From positions 21,019 to 85,018 of the forward strand of contig CAJWAD010000003.1 of assembly GCA_913020245.1 (NCBI GenBank): a stretch of DNA of 64,000 nucleotides, read 5' to 3'. Position 1 is the stretch's first letter. Every line of letters starts with the position of its first letter. Source of the stretch: an uncultured Oleiphilus sp. Its GTDB lineage: Bacteria; Pseudomonadota; Gammaproteobacteria; Pseudomonadales; Oleiphilaceae. Shown here one piece after another: positions 1 through 9,122 of this stretch. The notes under the pieces were generated by a model. The model saw only the letters and a program-made list of their open reading frames with translations. It was not told where the DNA came from and made no database searches. The translations under genes were made by a program, and so were the position numbers.

Positions 1-455
1 TAGGGCGACATGGCGAAGCGAGTTATGATGCGCCAAGTGATAGAAGCCGACCCCTCAGTGAACAAGGTATAAAGTCGTCAAAAATTGTCGTAGAAAAGCA
101 CACAAAGCGTTTATCTGACATCCAGACTATCTGGTGTAGTGATCTTTTACGTGCGCAACAGACTGCAAGAATTTATGCGGCAACGTTAAATAAATCAGTC
201 CAAGTAAAATCGTTTTTGCGTCCGGATAGTTCTCCTGAACGCGTCATTCGAAAAATTGAAGCGGCCTTTGATGCCGACGTTAGCGACTTGTTGATAGTTG
301 GGCATCAACCTCTCTTGGGTGAATTGCAAAGTTTATTATGTGAGGGAAACTGTTACTCATCTCACCCCTTTATCACGTCTGAAATTACCCTTCTTCAGCT
401 GGAATTAGTCGGTGTCGGCTTAGCTTCGTTTGACAGCCAATTTTTGCCGGTTTAG
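1..455 (+). CDS. sixA: SixA-like phosphohistidine phosphatase, 5' end cut by window edge
   Basis: The reading frame is open from base 3 and stops at 455, so the start lies outside the window. The first visible residues are GRHGEASYDAPS, the RHG phosphohistidine motif of the histidine phosphatase superfamily. A second catalytic histidine sits in VGHQPLLGE near the middle. These are the hallmarks of SixA, a small cytoplasmic phosphatase that removes phosphate from histidine phosphotransfer domains or PTS proteins. About 150 residues are visible and only a few N-terminal ones seem to be missing. It converges on the minus-strand aminotransferase with a 9-base gap. The family is clear; the physiological substrate is not shown. 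Confidence 0.82.
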   Translation, partial: GRHGEASYDAPSDRSRPLSEQGIKSSKIVVEKHTKRLSDIQTIWCSDLLRAQQTARIYAATLNKSVQVKSFLRPDSSPERVIRKIEAAFDADVSDLLIVGHQPLLGELQSLLCEGNCYSSHPFITSEITLLQLELVGVGLASFDSQFLPV

Positions 456-464
456 CGCGTAAGC

Positions 465-1592
465 TTATGGATGGTTATTGATTATCGCTTTCAATCTCGC
501 GATAGCTAAATCGAGGCTTGTATAAGGTGTATAGTAATGCGGCGAGAAACGAATCCCCCCGCCACGGTTTGCACAAATTACCTTTGCTTGCATTAATGCC
601 TTGTAGAGTGGTTCTGAATCTACGCCTTCAATTGAAAACGTTACAATTCCAGCTCGTTTTTCAGGCGCCTTAGGACTGAGTATGGTGCAATCTAAATGTG
701 TCTCGAGTGCATTAATTAGGTAGCTGACGCGACTGTTAATTTCTTCACTGATCTTCGTAACACCGCGTTCCAATATTAACGATAAGCTTGCACTCAGTGC
801 ATGCGCGCCAAGCATATTGGGGCTGCCGCATTCAAAGCGCGTTGCATCCGATGCGGGTGACCATGATGATTTACCGTAATCGCCTTTTGCTTCGACCATG
901 TGCCAGCCGAATTGGTGCAAGGTCAATTCTGAGATGATCTTACGTTTTACATAAAGCAATGCTAAACCTTCTGGTGCCATCAGCCATTTATGGCCATCCG
1001 CCACAATGAAATCGGCTTGAATTTCAGGCTGATTAAACTCGAATGCACCGAGGCTTTGGATCGCATCGACACACAGTAATATATTCTGCTTTTGGCAAAA
1101 GGTAGAAAGTGCAGTTAGATCACACCTCAAGCCACTTGCATATTGAACAGAGCTGACTGAGATTAAACGAGTGTTTGGGCCAGCGGCATCAATAAGTGAC
1201 TGTGCAACGTTATGTTCATTGATCGTTACCCGTTTTGTTTTAACCGATTTTGTGGCTAATGATTCCCATACGATTCGGTTAGATGGGAATTCACCGGCAC
1301 AAATCAGTATTTCATCGTTGGTTTGCCAATTTATGCCATAAGCAATGGTAGATAAGGCTTCCGAAGTGCTTTTGGCTAGGGCAATTTCATCGGTCTGTGA
1401 GAGCCCAAGTAGTTGGGCAAATTGCACTCGTACTGTATTTTCTACTTCCATCCATCTGAGGTAATCCGTCGCGCCGTTGCATGCATTTTCGTCGGCAAAC
1501 TGTTTGACCGCTTCACAGGTTCTAATTGGCCACGGACTGACCGCGGCATGATTGAGATAAGCAATATCCTCGTTTAGATTAAAATCTTGCAC
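465..1592 (-). CDS. Aminotransferase class V (cysteine desulfurase/selenocysteine lyase-like PLP enzyme)
   Basis: This 375-residue fold-type I PLP enzyme has the Schiff-base lysine at about K192 in ADGHKWLMAPEG and the pyridine-nitrogen aspartate at about D166 in CVDAIQS. The N-terminal LNHAAVSPWP matches the class V start seen in isopenicillin epimerase and kynureninase-like members. I do not see the mobile cysteine loop of IscS or SufS, so a role as the housekeeping Fe-S desulfurase is doubtful. It is transcribed divergently from the radical SAM gene, with 49 bases between the starts. Substrate unknown. Confidence 0.85.
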   Translation of the reverse strand: MQDFNLNEDIAYLNHAAVSPWPIRTCEAVKQFADENACNGATDYLRWMEVENTVRVQFAQLLGLSQTDEIALAKSTSEALSTIAYGINWQTNDEILICAGEFPSNRIVWESLATKSVKTKRVTINEHNVAQSLIDAAGPNTRLISVSSVQYASGLRCDLTALSTFCQKQNILLCVDAIQSLGAFEFNQPEIQADFIVADGHKWLMAPEGLALLYVKRKIISELTLHQFGWHMVEAKGDYGKSSWSPASDATRFECGSPNMLGAHALSASLSLILERGVTKISEEINSRVSYLINALETHLDCTILSPKAPEKRAGIVTFSIEGVDSEPLYKALMQAKVICANRGGGIRFSPHYYTPYTSLDLAIARLKAIINNHP

Positions 1593-1641
1593 CGGCCTGC
1601 CTTATAGTTATGATACGCAATTATTTGATGAAGACGCGACT

Positions 1642-2535
1642 ATGCACGCATTTCCTATAAATTACATTGAACCCGTATTTCGTCCACCTAGCGAGGCAAA
1701 CTCGTTAATTCTGCCGGTCACCAACGGCTGCTCTTGGAATAAATGTACGTTTTGTGAGATGTACACGCAAGATCAGAAGAGATTTCGAGCCCGAAAAGAT
1801 GCAGAAATCTTTGCAGATATCGATAGGGCGGGCAAAGCACTGCCGGCTACAAGGCGTGTTTTTCTTGCTGATGGGGATGCAATGGTATTATCCATGCGTC
1901 GTTTAAAAAGCATTATGCAAAAATTACATGAAGCTTTTCCTCATTTAGAACGTATATCGTCCTACTGCTTGCCGAGAAATATTGCCAAAAAAACCGTTTC
2001 AGAGCTAAAAGAACTTGCTGAGTTGGGTTTAGGGATTCTTTACGTGGGTTTAGAGTCAGGTGATGATCTTGTGCTAAACAAAGTCAATAAAGGTGAGAGT
2101 TTTGAGTCCTCGGTCTCTGCCGTTAAGAAAATTGGCGAGGCCGGTATTCGCTCTTCAGTGATGATTTTAAACGGCCTCGGCGGTCAGCGCTATTCGGAGC
2201 AACATGCCAGAAACTCGGCGCGAGCAGTTAACGCCACTCAGCCAGATTTTGTGTCTACTTTAATTGTGAGTTTTCCGGCAGGCGAAACGCGTTTTCGCGC
2301 TGATTTTGAAGATTATATGCCGATGACGCAAACCCAGTTGTTCAGAGAACTGCGCATTTTCATTGACGCGCTAGAGTTAACAGAGAGCCAATTCAGAAGC
2401 GATCATGCTTCGAATTATTTGCCATTGAAAGGCGTGCTTGGGCAAGATAAGGATCGCTTGTTACAACAATTAGACTTTGCGATAAACGAACCGGACAAAG
2501 CTCTTTTGCGTAAAGAGTGGGAGCGAGGCTTATAA
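1642..2535 (+). CDS. Radical SAM protein with CX4CX2C cluster motif
   Basis: The 297-residue protein starts with a short arm, then carries cysteines at about 30, 35 and 38 in NGCSWNKCTFC. These would ligate a [4Fe-4S] cluster that cleaves S-adenosylmethionine. The spacing is CX4CX2C rather than the textbook CX3CX2C; this variant is common in one clade of stand-alone radical SAM proteins related to the B12-binding/YgiQ-type group. The following ADGDAMVL and YVGLESGDD stretches correspond to the TIM-barrel strands that bind SAM. No extra C-terminal domain is visible. The substrate is unknown. The DUF1285 gene follows by 33 bases and may be co-transcribed. Confidence 0.85.
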   Translation: MHAFPINYIEPVFRPPSEANSLILPVTNGCSWNKCTFCEMYTQDQKRFRARKDAEIFADIDRAGKALPATRRVFLADGDAMVLSMRRLKSIMQKLHEAFPHLERISSYCLPRNIAKKTVSELKELAELGLGILYVGLESGDDLVLNKVNKGESFESSVSAVKKIGEAGIRSSVMILNGLGGQRYSEQHARNSARAVNATQPDFVSTLIVSFPAGETRFRADFEDYMPMTQTQLFRELRIFIDALELTESQFRSDHASNYLPLKGVLGQDKDRLLQQLDFAINEPDKALLRKEWERGL

Positions 2536-2568
2536 CCGTTAAGTGCATATGCAAATATTGGAGGATCT

Positions 2569-3141
2569 GTGATTACTAAACAAGAGTTACCAAATATTCC
2601 TCAAGAGTTAATTGAGTTATTGAACTCACCGAATGAAATTCCACCGGTTGAAACTTGGCAGCCGACGCGCGTTGGCGAGGTAGATATTCGTATCGCTCGT
2701 AATGGCAATTGGCTTTATCAAAATGAACGTATGGAACGAGAAGCCACGGTGCAGTTGTTCGCGAGAATTCTGGTTTTAGAGGCGAACGATTACTTCCTTG
2801 TGACGCCTGTTGAAAAGATGAAGATAACGGTAGACGCCTTCCCATTTGTGATCAGGATGATGCATGTAGAAGGGGATGGCGTGACGCAGCGTGTTGTCCT
2901 ATCAACTAATGTCGGTGACACGTTTGTGTTAGGCGCAGAGCACCCTATCGCTTTTGAGGGAACAGAAAGTAGCCCTGTCCCGACCGTTCTGGTGCGCCGT
3001 AATTTGAAAGCATTAATCAGTCGGCAAGTATACTATGAGCTGGCCGAATACATGGTACCCCGAGTCGCAATAACGTCAGATGAAACGTCATCTGCGGAAT
3101 TGTATGGCTTGTGGAGTAATGGCCATTTTTTCGAGTTATAG
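2569..3141 (+). CDS. DUF1285 family protein
   Basis: A 190-residue soluble protein that begins at a GTG preceded by a good ribosome-binding site (TTGGAGG, 6 to 8 bases upstream). The region with GNWLYQNERMEREATVQLFA and the later EDYFLVTPVEK-type segment match DUF1285, a small family of two similar beta-rich subdomains found mainly in proteobacteria. No signal peptide or membrane segment is present. The biochemical function is not known. It lies downstream of the radical SAM gene and converges on fimX. Confidence 0.8.
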   Translation: MITKQELPNIPQELIELLNSPNEIPPVETWQPTRVGEVDIRIARNGNWLYQNERMEREATVQLFARILVLEANDYFLVTPVEKMKITVDAFPFVIRMMHVEGDGVTQRVVLSTNVGDTFVLGAEHPIAFEGTESSPVPTVLVRRNLKALISRQVYYELAEYMVPRVAITSDETSSAELYGLWSNGHFFEL

Positions 3142-3221
3142 TTTAGCGCAACTTATGCATAAAAAAGCGTTTTATGACGGGCCATACACGTCTACTTATC
3201 AATGTAACCGCGTGAGTGAGA

Positions 3222-5318
3222 CTAGTTGTCTTCACTAAAGTCGTAATTCATTTCGCTAGCCGGTGCTTGCAAGTAATAGCCTTGAATATAGTTCACCCCA
3301 GCTTGCCATAGGGTTGATAACAACGAAGCGCTCTCAACGAGTGGTACGATGGTCAATTTATTCATTGATTGAAGCGTCGAAATGAGCTCTTTTACGGCTT
3401 CTTTTTCCTCAGGCCCTTTTTGCATTTCTTGGGTGAACGTACCCTCTAACTTAATGTATTGTGGGCTGAGATGTTTAAGTAAATTGAATGGATTAAGAGC
3501 GCGGCCAAACTGATTAACCGACAACTTACAATGTAAAGTGCCTAAGCCTTTTTCGAATTCTTTTGCATGTTTAAGGTAACTGATCGCATGTGCCTCCGAA
3601 ATCTGAAAGATCAACGAGTCGCCGGGTAAGCGAGCTGCTTTTAATGCCACATTTAGCCACGAAGTGAAGCTATTATCTTGCAGCGTTTCAGCAGTTAAGT
3701 TAATAAACAACTGCGTATCATGGCCTTGTGAGCGGTGCTCGCTTAGGTGCTTGATGGTTTGCAACACAACCCATTTATCGATTCTAGCTGCTAACTCGCT
3801 TGGGCCACTGGGAGGTAGAAAATCATAGGGGCTTACCTCTTGGCCCTCACTATCAATCATGCGAATGAACGCTTCGTAGTGCTCAGAGGTTTGGCCACGT
3901 AGACTAATTACAGGTTGAAAAAGGAGTTTAAACTGATTGTCTGCTAGTGCGTTCTGGATCATTTCCATTGCCTTATCATGATCACCCAACGCATTATCGG
4001 TTTCTGGTTGGTACAGAGCAAAAGCATTGCCGTTTTTTGTCGATTCTTTTTGATAAATACCGTCTGAAGCGGTTTGTGCTCGGCCTAGAATATCTTTGAC
4101 GGTCGGCGCATTAGCATTAATGATCGTGGCCCCAATACTTAATGTCATTTGTATCGTGGTACCTTCAACCTCGAATAGTTTATCTTCCACGTCTTTTAGA
4201 ATGGCACGCCCCATCTCTTCTAACGCATCTTTCTCCTCAGTTTTGCAAATTAAACCAAATACGTCGTCACTCAGGCGAGCTAGGCAAACTTTGTCTGAAT
4301 GTTTTTGTTTCAACATTTCTGCTAAGTCATGCAAGGCAATATCAGCATCTGCAATACCGAGATTTGTTTTGATCGATTGAAAATTATCAATGGCGATATA
4401 TAGTGCGGCGTATTGCTGACTATTTGCCTGCGCTTTTTCCTTTGCGCCATGCAATGCGTCCATAAAATAATGGCGGTTATACAAGCCAGTTAAGACATCA
4501 ACCTGGCTCATTTCTTTTAAGCGTTCTTCAAGTTGGGCGCTATCGGCTTCTGGTCGAAGGATAACTTGAAGGCATGCCTCACCATCATAGCTGGCTTGCG
4601 ACAAACTCATAGCGGAGCCAATTTCGGTGCCGTCTTCTCTGAGCGTGGCGACGTTTATGTCTGCGACACCCGACTTTATATCTTTTTCGTTCAACTCTTT
4701 TATCAGATTTTTGAACATGTCAACAGAGTTGCCTGCTAACGTATCTAAAACCGGTATGCAGATCATTTCATCAAGATCGTCATAGCCAAGTAGCTGCAAA
4801 TATGAGTTGTTTGCATAAATGTGCATGCCATCGTTAATGTAGGCAATGGCGTCTTTTGAACTATCTAGTAGCAGTTCGCAGCGATGTTCAATATCCTTTA
4901 CTTCAAGTTCTAGACGGCGTAATTTTTGATGCTCTGCAATATGCGAGAGTTCGCGCTTAACTACTTGAACCAGATGTTTTTCGTTTTCTTCAACTACGAC
5001 GTCGTGTACCCCTGCTTTGAGGTGTGCGACCAGCTGATTTGTATCGTGTTTTTCGCTCAATAACACAAGTGGTGTGTACAAATCTTTATGTTTTATATGT
5101 TTGAGAATACTGCTGAGGTCGAAGTCTAGAGAGGATTCTCGCACAATGAGAAGCTCCCAAGTTTGTCCGTTTAGCGCTTCAAGCACGGCTTCTTCGCTTT
5201 CTACATGCTGAGCGCGCGTCGCGATACCGGCATTGCGCAGTAAGCTAACAAGCTTTTCGGCTGTATTTTCTGACTGGTCAAGAATCAATAAAAATAGTGA
5301 GTCCGCATTTTTTTTCAT
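3222..5318 (-). CDS. fimX: FimX: REC-PAS-GGDEF-EAL c-di-GMP receptor for type IV pilus assembly
   Basis: The 698-residue protein matches Pseudomonas aeruginosa FimX over its whole length: a receiver-like domain (about 1-125) lacking a convincing phospho-acceptor, PAS (about 145-255), GGDEF (about 270-435) and EAL (about 450-690). The GGDEF signature is SDDVF (350-354), so cyclase activity is unlikely. In the EAL domain the first motif is EAF (482-484), while the metal-binding DDFG loop is replaced by NQFG (602-605), as expected for an inactive phosphodiesterase that binds c-di-GMP. The C-terminal IQGYYLQAPASEMNYDF is very FimX-like. In Pseudomonas FimX acts at the cell pole to promote pilus assembly. 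The PilZ gene lies 27 bases upstream and is probably in the same operon. Confidence 0.92.
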   Translation of the reverse strand: MKKNADSLFLLILDQSENTAEKLVSLLRNAGIATRAQHVESEEAVLEALNGQTWELLIVRESSLDFDLSSILKHIKHKDLYTPLVLLSEKHDTNQLVAHLKAGVHDVVVEENEKHLVQVVKRELSHIAEHQKLRRLELEVKDIEHRCELLLDSSKDAIAYINDGMHIYANNSYLQLLGYDDLDEMICIPVLDTLAGNSVDMFKNLIKELNEKDIKSGVADINVATLREDGTEIGSAMSLSQASYDGEACLQVILRPEADSAQLEERLKEMSQVDVLTGLYNRHYFMDALHGAKEKAQANSQQYAALYIAIDNFQSIKTNLGIADADIALHDLAEMLKQKHSDKVCLARLSDDVFGLICKTEEKDALEEMGRAILKDVEDKLFEVEGTTIQMTLSIGATIINANAPTVKDILGRAQTASDGIYQKESTKNGNAFALYQPETDNALGDHDKAMEMIQNALADNQFKLLFQPVISLRGQTSEHYEAFIRMIDSEGQEVSPYDFLPPSGPSELAARIDKWVVLQTIKHLSEHRSQGHDTQLFINLTAETLQDNSFTSWLNVALKAARLPGDSLIFQISEAHAISYLKHAKEFEKGLGTLHCKLSVNQFGRALNPFNLLKHLSPQYIKLEGTFTQEMQKGPEEKEAVKELISTLQSMNKLTIVPLVESASLLSTLWQAGVNYIQGYYLQAPASEMNYDFSEDN

Positions 5319-5345
5319 TGTTTGTTACTTCATTCAACGAGGCTG

Positions 5346-7148
5346 TTAAAGGTCTTGCCAGAGCGAGTCGAACTCATCTTCCTTAGAGAACTGATTTTTC
5401 TTGTTTGTTTGGTATTTGAGGCTTTTCGAGTCGAAGCTATTGCTACCGTTCATTGTAAATTGGGTGAAACTGGCCGTTTCAGAAATGATCTCTTCTAGCA
5501 TGCATTTACTCTCCATGCCGTTGTGACGAATCATTACCTTATTACCCATTTGGAAGGGCATACGTGGCGTTATTAGCGTAGCAGGTTGCGCGACAGCAGT
5601 GATCTCTGGTAGCAATAAACCTCGCATAAATTCTGAGTGACTGCCGGTACGTTGTAGTTGCTGCACTGCAACTGATTGAGCATTAGGTGCGAATAGTTCA
5701 ATTCCAAGCTGTGTGCCTTTTTGTTTGGAGTGACGTATCCAGCGAATCACGGCAACACTCCACGTTTTTGATGGAATTTCTCGAACGCAAAGTAATTCCC
5801 CTGCCTGCACATTGCTGGGTAACTCATCATTCCACTGAATACAGTAGCCGCCCGGGCTGGTGTTTACTAAGCCTACTTTGTAGGTCGGGAATTTTTTATC
5901 TTCGCTGTTGTCTTTGTCACTGCCGAAATCAATAGCCGTGTCATCGGTTGAAGATTGCGCACCCATGACCGATTCTGCATCGAACGATTGGCTCCAGGTG
6001 TCTTGTTTTTTTTGTGCCGCTGAGATGAAGCTATCTTCTTGTTCTGCATCAAATAATTGATCGCCGATCAGCAATTTTTGGAAACTTGTTTTGCTCGCAT
6101 GATGGTAGTGACATGAGCTTATTCCGACAGCCAATTCAAGGTGGCCATTACTCGCCATACGTTTGAAAATACGTTTTGTTAAAATGCCAAACGCGTGACT
6201 TAAGTGCCTAAGCAGTGAATTACTTAACTTATCGGCATGCGGTAGGTGTACATTTTTGTCTGAGGCCTCATCACTTGCGCTGATATAATTAGTCAAACGT
6301 GTCACTAATTCTGCTGTTTCAAACCCGTAATAATGTTCGCTGAGCGCTGCATGAGATAGGCTTTTGTGCCTCGGGGGGGCGTCATCTTGGAAATTTACGC
6401 AAAATACAGCGTTGTTGAGATTGCCTGAGCCGAACTCTGTGTACTCGGCCCAAGCGCCGAAAACTTGATAAGCGGTATTTATATCTGTTTGACGCAGTTG
6501 ATTTGGTCGACAGCACGCCAGCAAAAGGTTTCGACGATATGCTTGATCAATGCGCGTTTCTTGCGCGAGTTCGAAGTGCTCGTCTTTGACCGCTTGACGC
6601 AACAAGCCCAATGTTTCGCAAAATCGATACACTTCATGCATCTCTTGCCAAATAGTTTTCGGTGCATGCATATATAGTTGATCACATAGCAATAATAGTG
6701 ACCCATATTCGGTAATCACTCGGTGAGAGGCCGCACCAAAATTCTTTCGAATCAGTTCATTGCCCATGCGAGGGATGGACGTCATCAAAACTATTTTATA
6801 GCCCATTGCAAGCTGAAAGCGCAGCGTTTGGACTAAGTTAATGATCTTACGTTGGCGTTCTTGTGGCGTGATCGAACGATTTAAAAAATGCTTAGACAAT
6901 TCACCGCAGACAAAATGGATGGCTTGGCGGAGTGACTCGAGGGCCTGAAAACGTTCGGCAGGCGACATTGACAAGATATTCAATTCGCGAATTGCCATAT
7001 ACAGTTGACGAGCCGTTTCGCCAATATTTGCCATAGGTAATTGGTTTTTCCACTTTGCAATCGCCTCAGGCGTATTTTCCGCAAACGTTAACGAATCCAA
7101 TGTTTGTTCAGGAATGGCAATGTTTAGTTCTAGTTCTGGGCCAAGCAT
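5346..7148 (-). CDS. PilZ-domain protein upstream of fimX (FimW-like)
   Basis: A 600-residue cytoplasmic protein with a mostly helical N-terminal half (about 1-300) and a C-terminal PilZ-type barrel. The NxSxxG half of the c-di-GMP site is NTSPGG at about 429-434, followed by the WSVAVIRWIRH strand. No RxxxR lies within the usual 20-30 residues before it, but RIFKR occurs at 326-330 ahead of a beta-like VGISSCHYH segment. An acidic, low-complexity stretch (about 365-418) separates the two. Position next to fimX matches the Pseudomonas gene for FimW, a PilZ-type c-di-GMP receptor involved in surface attachment; I recall that link from the literature and cannot confirm orthology here. The start is ATG at 7148. 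Confidence 0.8.
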   Translation of the reverse strand: MLGPELELNIAIPEQTLDSLTFAENTPEAIAKWKNQLPMANIGETARQLYMAIRELNILSMSPAERFQALESLRQAIHFVCGELSKHFLNRSITPQERQRKIINLVQTLRFQLAMGYKIVLMTSIPRMGNELIRKNFGAASHRVITEYGSLLLLCDQLYMHAPKTIWQEMHEVYRFCETLGLLRQAVKDEHFELAQETRIDQAYRRNLLLACCRPNQLRQTDINTAYQVFGAWAEYTEFGSGNLNNAVFCVNFQDDAPPRHKSLSHAALSEHYYGFETAELVTRLTNYISASDEASDKNVHLPHADKLSNSLLRHLSHAFGILTKRIFKRMASNGHLELAVGISSCHYHHASKTSFQKLLIGDQLFDAEQEDSFISAAQKKQDTWSQSFDAESVMGAQSSTDDTAIDFGSDKDNSEDKKFPTYKVGLVNTSPGGYCIQWNDELPSNVQAGELLCVREIPSKTWSVAVIRWIRHSKQKGTQLGIELFAPNAQSVAVQQLQRTGSHSEFMRGLLLPEITAVAQPATLITPRMPFQMGNKVMIRHNGMESKCMLEEIISETASFTQFTMNGSNSFDSKSLKYQTNKKNQFSKEDEFDSLWQDL

Positions 7149-7344
7149 CCGGTGTTCCAGCGATCAAAATGTATAACTATAAGTGTATGCCACGGCGCGG
7201 CGCAGGGCGCTGTCGCGGCTAATTTCGGTTTACCTAATCAGCATAGCAGGGATTTTAAATCTGTCCCGATTTTTAGTGTTAAAGTCTTGTATTTACTAAG
7301 GAATCAGTGGGCATTCTCAATCGAAGCTTGATTCATCATTACTT

Positions 7345-8388
7345 TCAGAGGGAAACAGGCGTTTTGCTGCGTTCACCTGGTGATTCGAGTACTAATTTTG
7401 GCACTAAAAAGCCGGGTAACAGGGCAAGAAGGCATTTATAAATTTTATGGGCTTCTTGTTCACCGATATCGAAATGTGCAGCGCCGCTTACTTTATCAAG
7501 TAAGTGGAGATAATAGGGCTGAACATTAAGTTCCCATAACGATTCGCTAAGCGTTGCGAGTGCGCGTGCGTCGTCATTTACGCCCTTTAGTAATACGCTT
7601 TGATTTAAAAGTTGAATACCTTGTGAGTGAAGCCTCGCGAGCGCATTCGCGACGTCTTCTCCGAGTTCTTGCGCATGATTACAATGACTGACAACAATTA
7701 AGCGGCAGCGTCTGTTTTTGAAAATGTCTAGTAGTTCGTTGGTCACGCGTTGTGGGAGGGCAGGCAACAGGCGCGTATGTATACGAATGCGGCGAATATG
7801 CTTAATCTCGTCAACCTGAGTTATGAGCCGATTTAGTGCTTTGTCGCTCATTACTAAGGGGTCGCCACCACTTAAAATGACTTCATTAATTTCTTCGTGT
7901 TTAGCGATGTAGTCTAAACTCAATTGCCAACTTTCCTGACTATTTCGATGGTCGCTGTAGGGGAAATTACGACGAAAGCAATAGCGGCAATGAATGGCGC
8001 AGCTTTGCGTCGCAATCAACAGAACGCGGCTCTTATATTTATGAATTAAACCGGGTACGGGCGAAAAGTCTTGCTCGGCTAACGGTTCCTCGATAAATCC
8101 GTTGACGTTCAAAAACTCTTTTGTTTGCGGTAAAACCTGCAAAAGTAGTGGATCGTTTAGATTACCCACTTGGATTTTTTGCAAATAAGGTTCGGGAACA
8201 ACAAGCGGAAAAAGAGACTCAGCATTTTGTTCGCTGCAATCGGCCGCGCTTGCAGAGGTACAGTTGTTGTCCAGGCCAAGGCGCTGGAATAGGCTTTCTC
8301 GAGATATGCGGCTTCGCGACAAAATTGTACGCCAATTTTCTTTTTCATTTCTCTCTTTTTCGACAGCAATGTTCGAAATCGGTATCAT
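7345..8388 (-). CDS. epmB: EpmB: EF-P beta-lysylation protein (lysine 2,3-aminomutase type)
   Basis: The 347-residue protein has a radical SAM cluster motif CX3CX2C at C130, C134 and C137 (SCAIHCRYCFRR), the LSGGDPL SAM-binding strand, and a PLP-binding C-terminal region as in lysine 2,3-aminomutases. It is shorter than clostridial aminomutases, as EpmB should be. EpmB turns (S)-alpha-lysine into (R)-beta-lysine, which EpmA attaches to elongation factor P. Its start is 140 bases from the divergent efp start, so the system is grouped around one intergenic region. No EpmC hydroxylase gene is in the window. Confidence 0.93.
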   Translation of the reverse strand: MIPISNIAVEKERNEKENWRTILSRSRISRESLFQRLGLDNNCTSASAADCSEQNAESLFPLVVPEPYLQKIQVGNLNDPLLLQVLPQTKEFLNVNGFIEEPLAEQDFSPVPGLIHKYKSRVLLIATQSCAIHCRYCFRRNFPYSDHRNSQESWQLSLDYIAKHEEINEVILSGGDPLVMSDKALNRLITQVDEIKHIRRIRIHTRLLPALPQRVTNELLDIFKNRRCRLIVVSHCNHAQELGEDVANALARLHSQGIQLLNQSVLLKGVNDDARALATLSESLWELNVQPYYLHLLDKVSGAAHFDIGEQEAHKIYKCLLALLPGFLVPKLVLESPGERSKTPVSL

Positions 8389-8528
8389 TAGCGCCTTCAG
8401 TTTTTGGGCCGACTTAGAGGCCGCATAATCTACACCTTTAGGCCGGTAAGCACCAGACCAGCTTAAATCGATTAATCAGTGAACTTGCCAGTAATGGTAT
8501 ATTTAAGTCAGAGTTAAGCGAGAGTTAA

Positions 8529-9101
8529 ATGGCTAATTTTTCAACCAACGAATTTAAGGGCGGCCTCAAAGTAATGCTTGATGGCGATCCATGCTCGATC
8601 CTTGAGAATGAATATGTGAAACCAGGAAAAGGACAAGCATTCAACCGCGTCAAACTGCGAAATTTGCGGACGGGTCGTGTTTGGGAGCGCACCTTTAAAT
8701 CTGGGGAGTCGCTCGAAGGTGCCGACGTCATGGACCATGATATGGAATATCTCTATACCGACGGAGAATTCTGGCACTTTATGATGACCGACGGTTCATT
8801 TGAGCAGCATGGCGCAGACGAAAAGGCTGTCGCAGATTCCCTAAAATGGTTAAAAGAACAAGAAGTCTATGTGGTGACACTCTATAACGGTGCACCCTTA
8901 TCGATTGCGCCCCCCAATTTTGTCGAACTTGAAGTTGTTGAAACGGATCCCGGTGTGAAGGGCGACACCGCACAAGGTGGCACAAAGCCGGCAACACTCT
9001 CGACGGGCGCTATCGTAAATGTACCTTTGTTTGTAAATATAGGGGAAGTGTTGCGTATTGATACTCGTAAAGGCGAGTATGTTAGCCGAGCAAAAGGTTG
9101 A
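8529..9101 (+). CDS. efp: Elongation factor P
   Basis: A 190-residue EF-P with the KOW-like N-terminal domain and two OB domains. The lysine that is modified in EF-P lies at K34 in VKPGKGQAF, matching the E. coli position. EF-P relieves ribosome stalling at consecutive prolines, and its activity depends on beta-lysylation of this residue. The divergent epmB and the downstream epmA (21 bases away) supply the modification, so the lysyl-type rather than rhamnosyl-type pathway is expected here. Confidence 0.97.
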   Translation: MANFSTNEFKGGLKVMLDGDPCSILENEYVKPGKGQAFNRVKLRNLRTGRVWERTFKSGESLEGADVMDHDMEYLYTDGEFWHFMMTDGSFEQHGADEKAVADSLKWLKEQEVYVVTLYNGAPLSIAPPNFVELEVVETDPGVKGDTAQGGTKPATLSTGAIVNVPLFVNIGEVLRIDTRKGEYVSRAKG

Positions 9102-9122
9102 GCGAGAGAGAGTTACACAAGA

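Noticed and set aside
7304..7338. GAATCA/TGATTC inverted repeat after epmB as a terminator
   Set aside because: The loop is long and no T run follows on the minus strand.
7149..7344. A GC-rich patch (GCGGCGCAGGGCGCTGTCGCGG) between the PilZ gene and epmB, considered as a repeat or RNA gene
   Set aside because: No consistent long stem and no T tract; no second copy noticed in the window.
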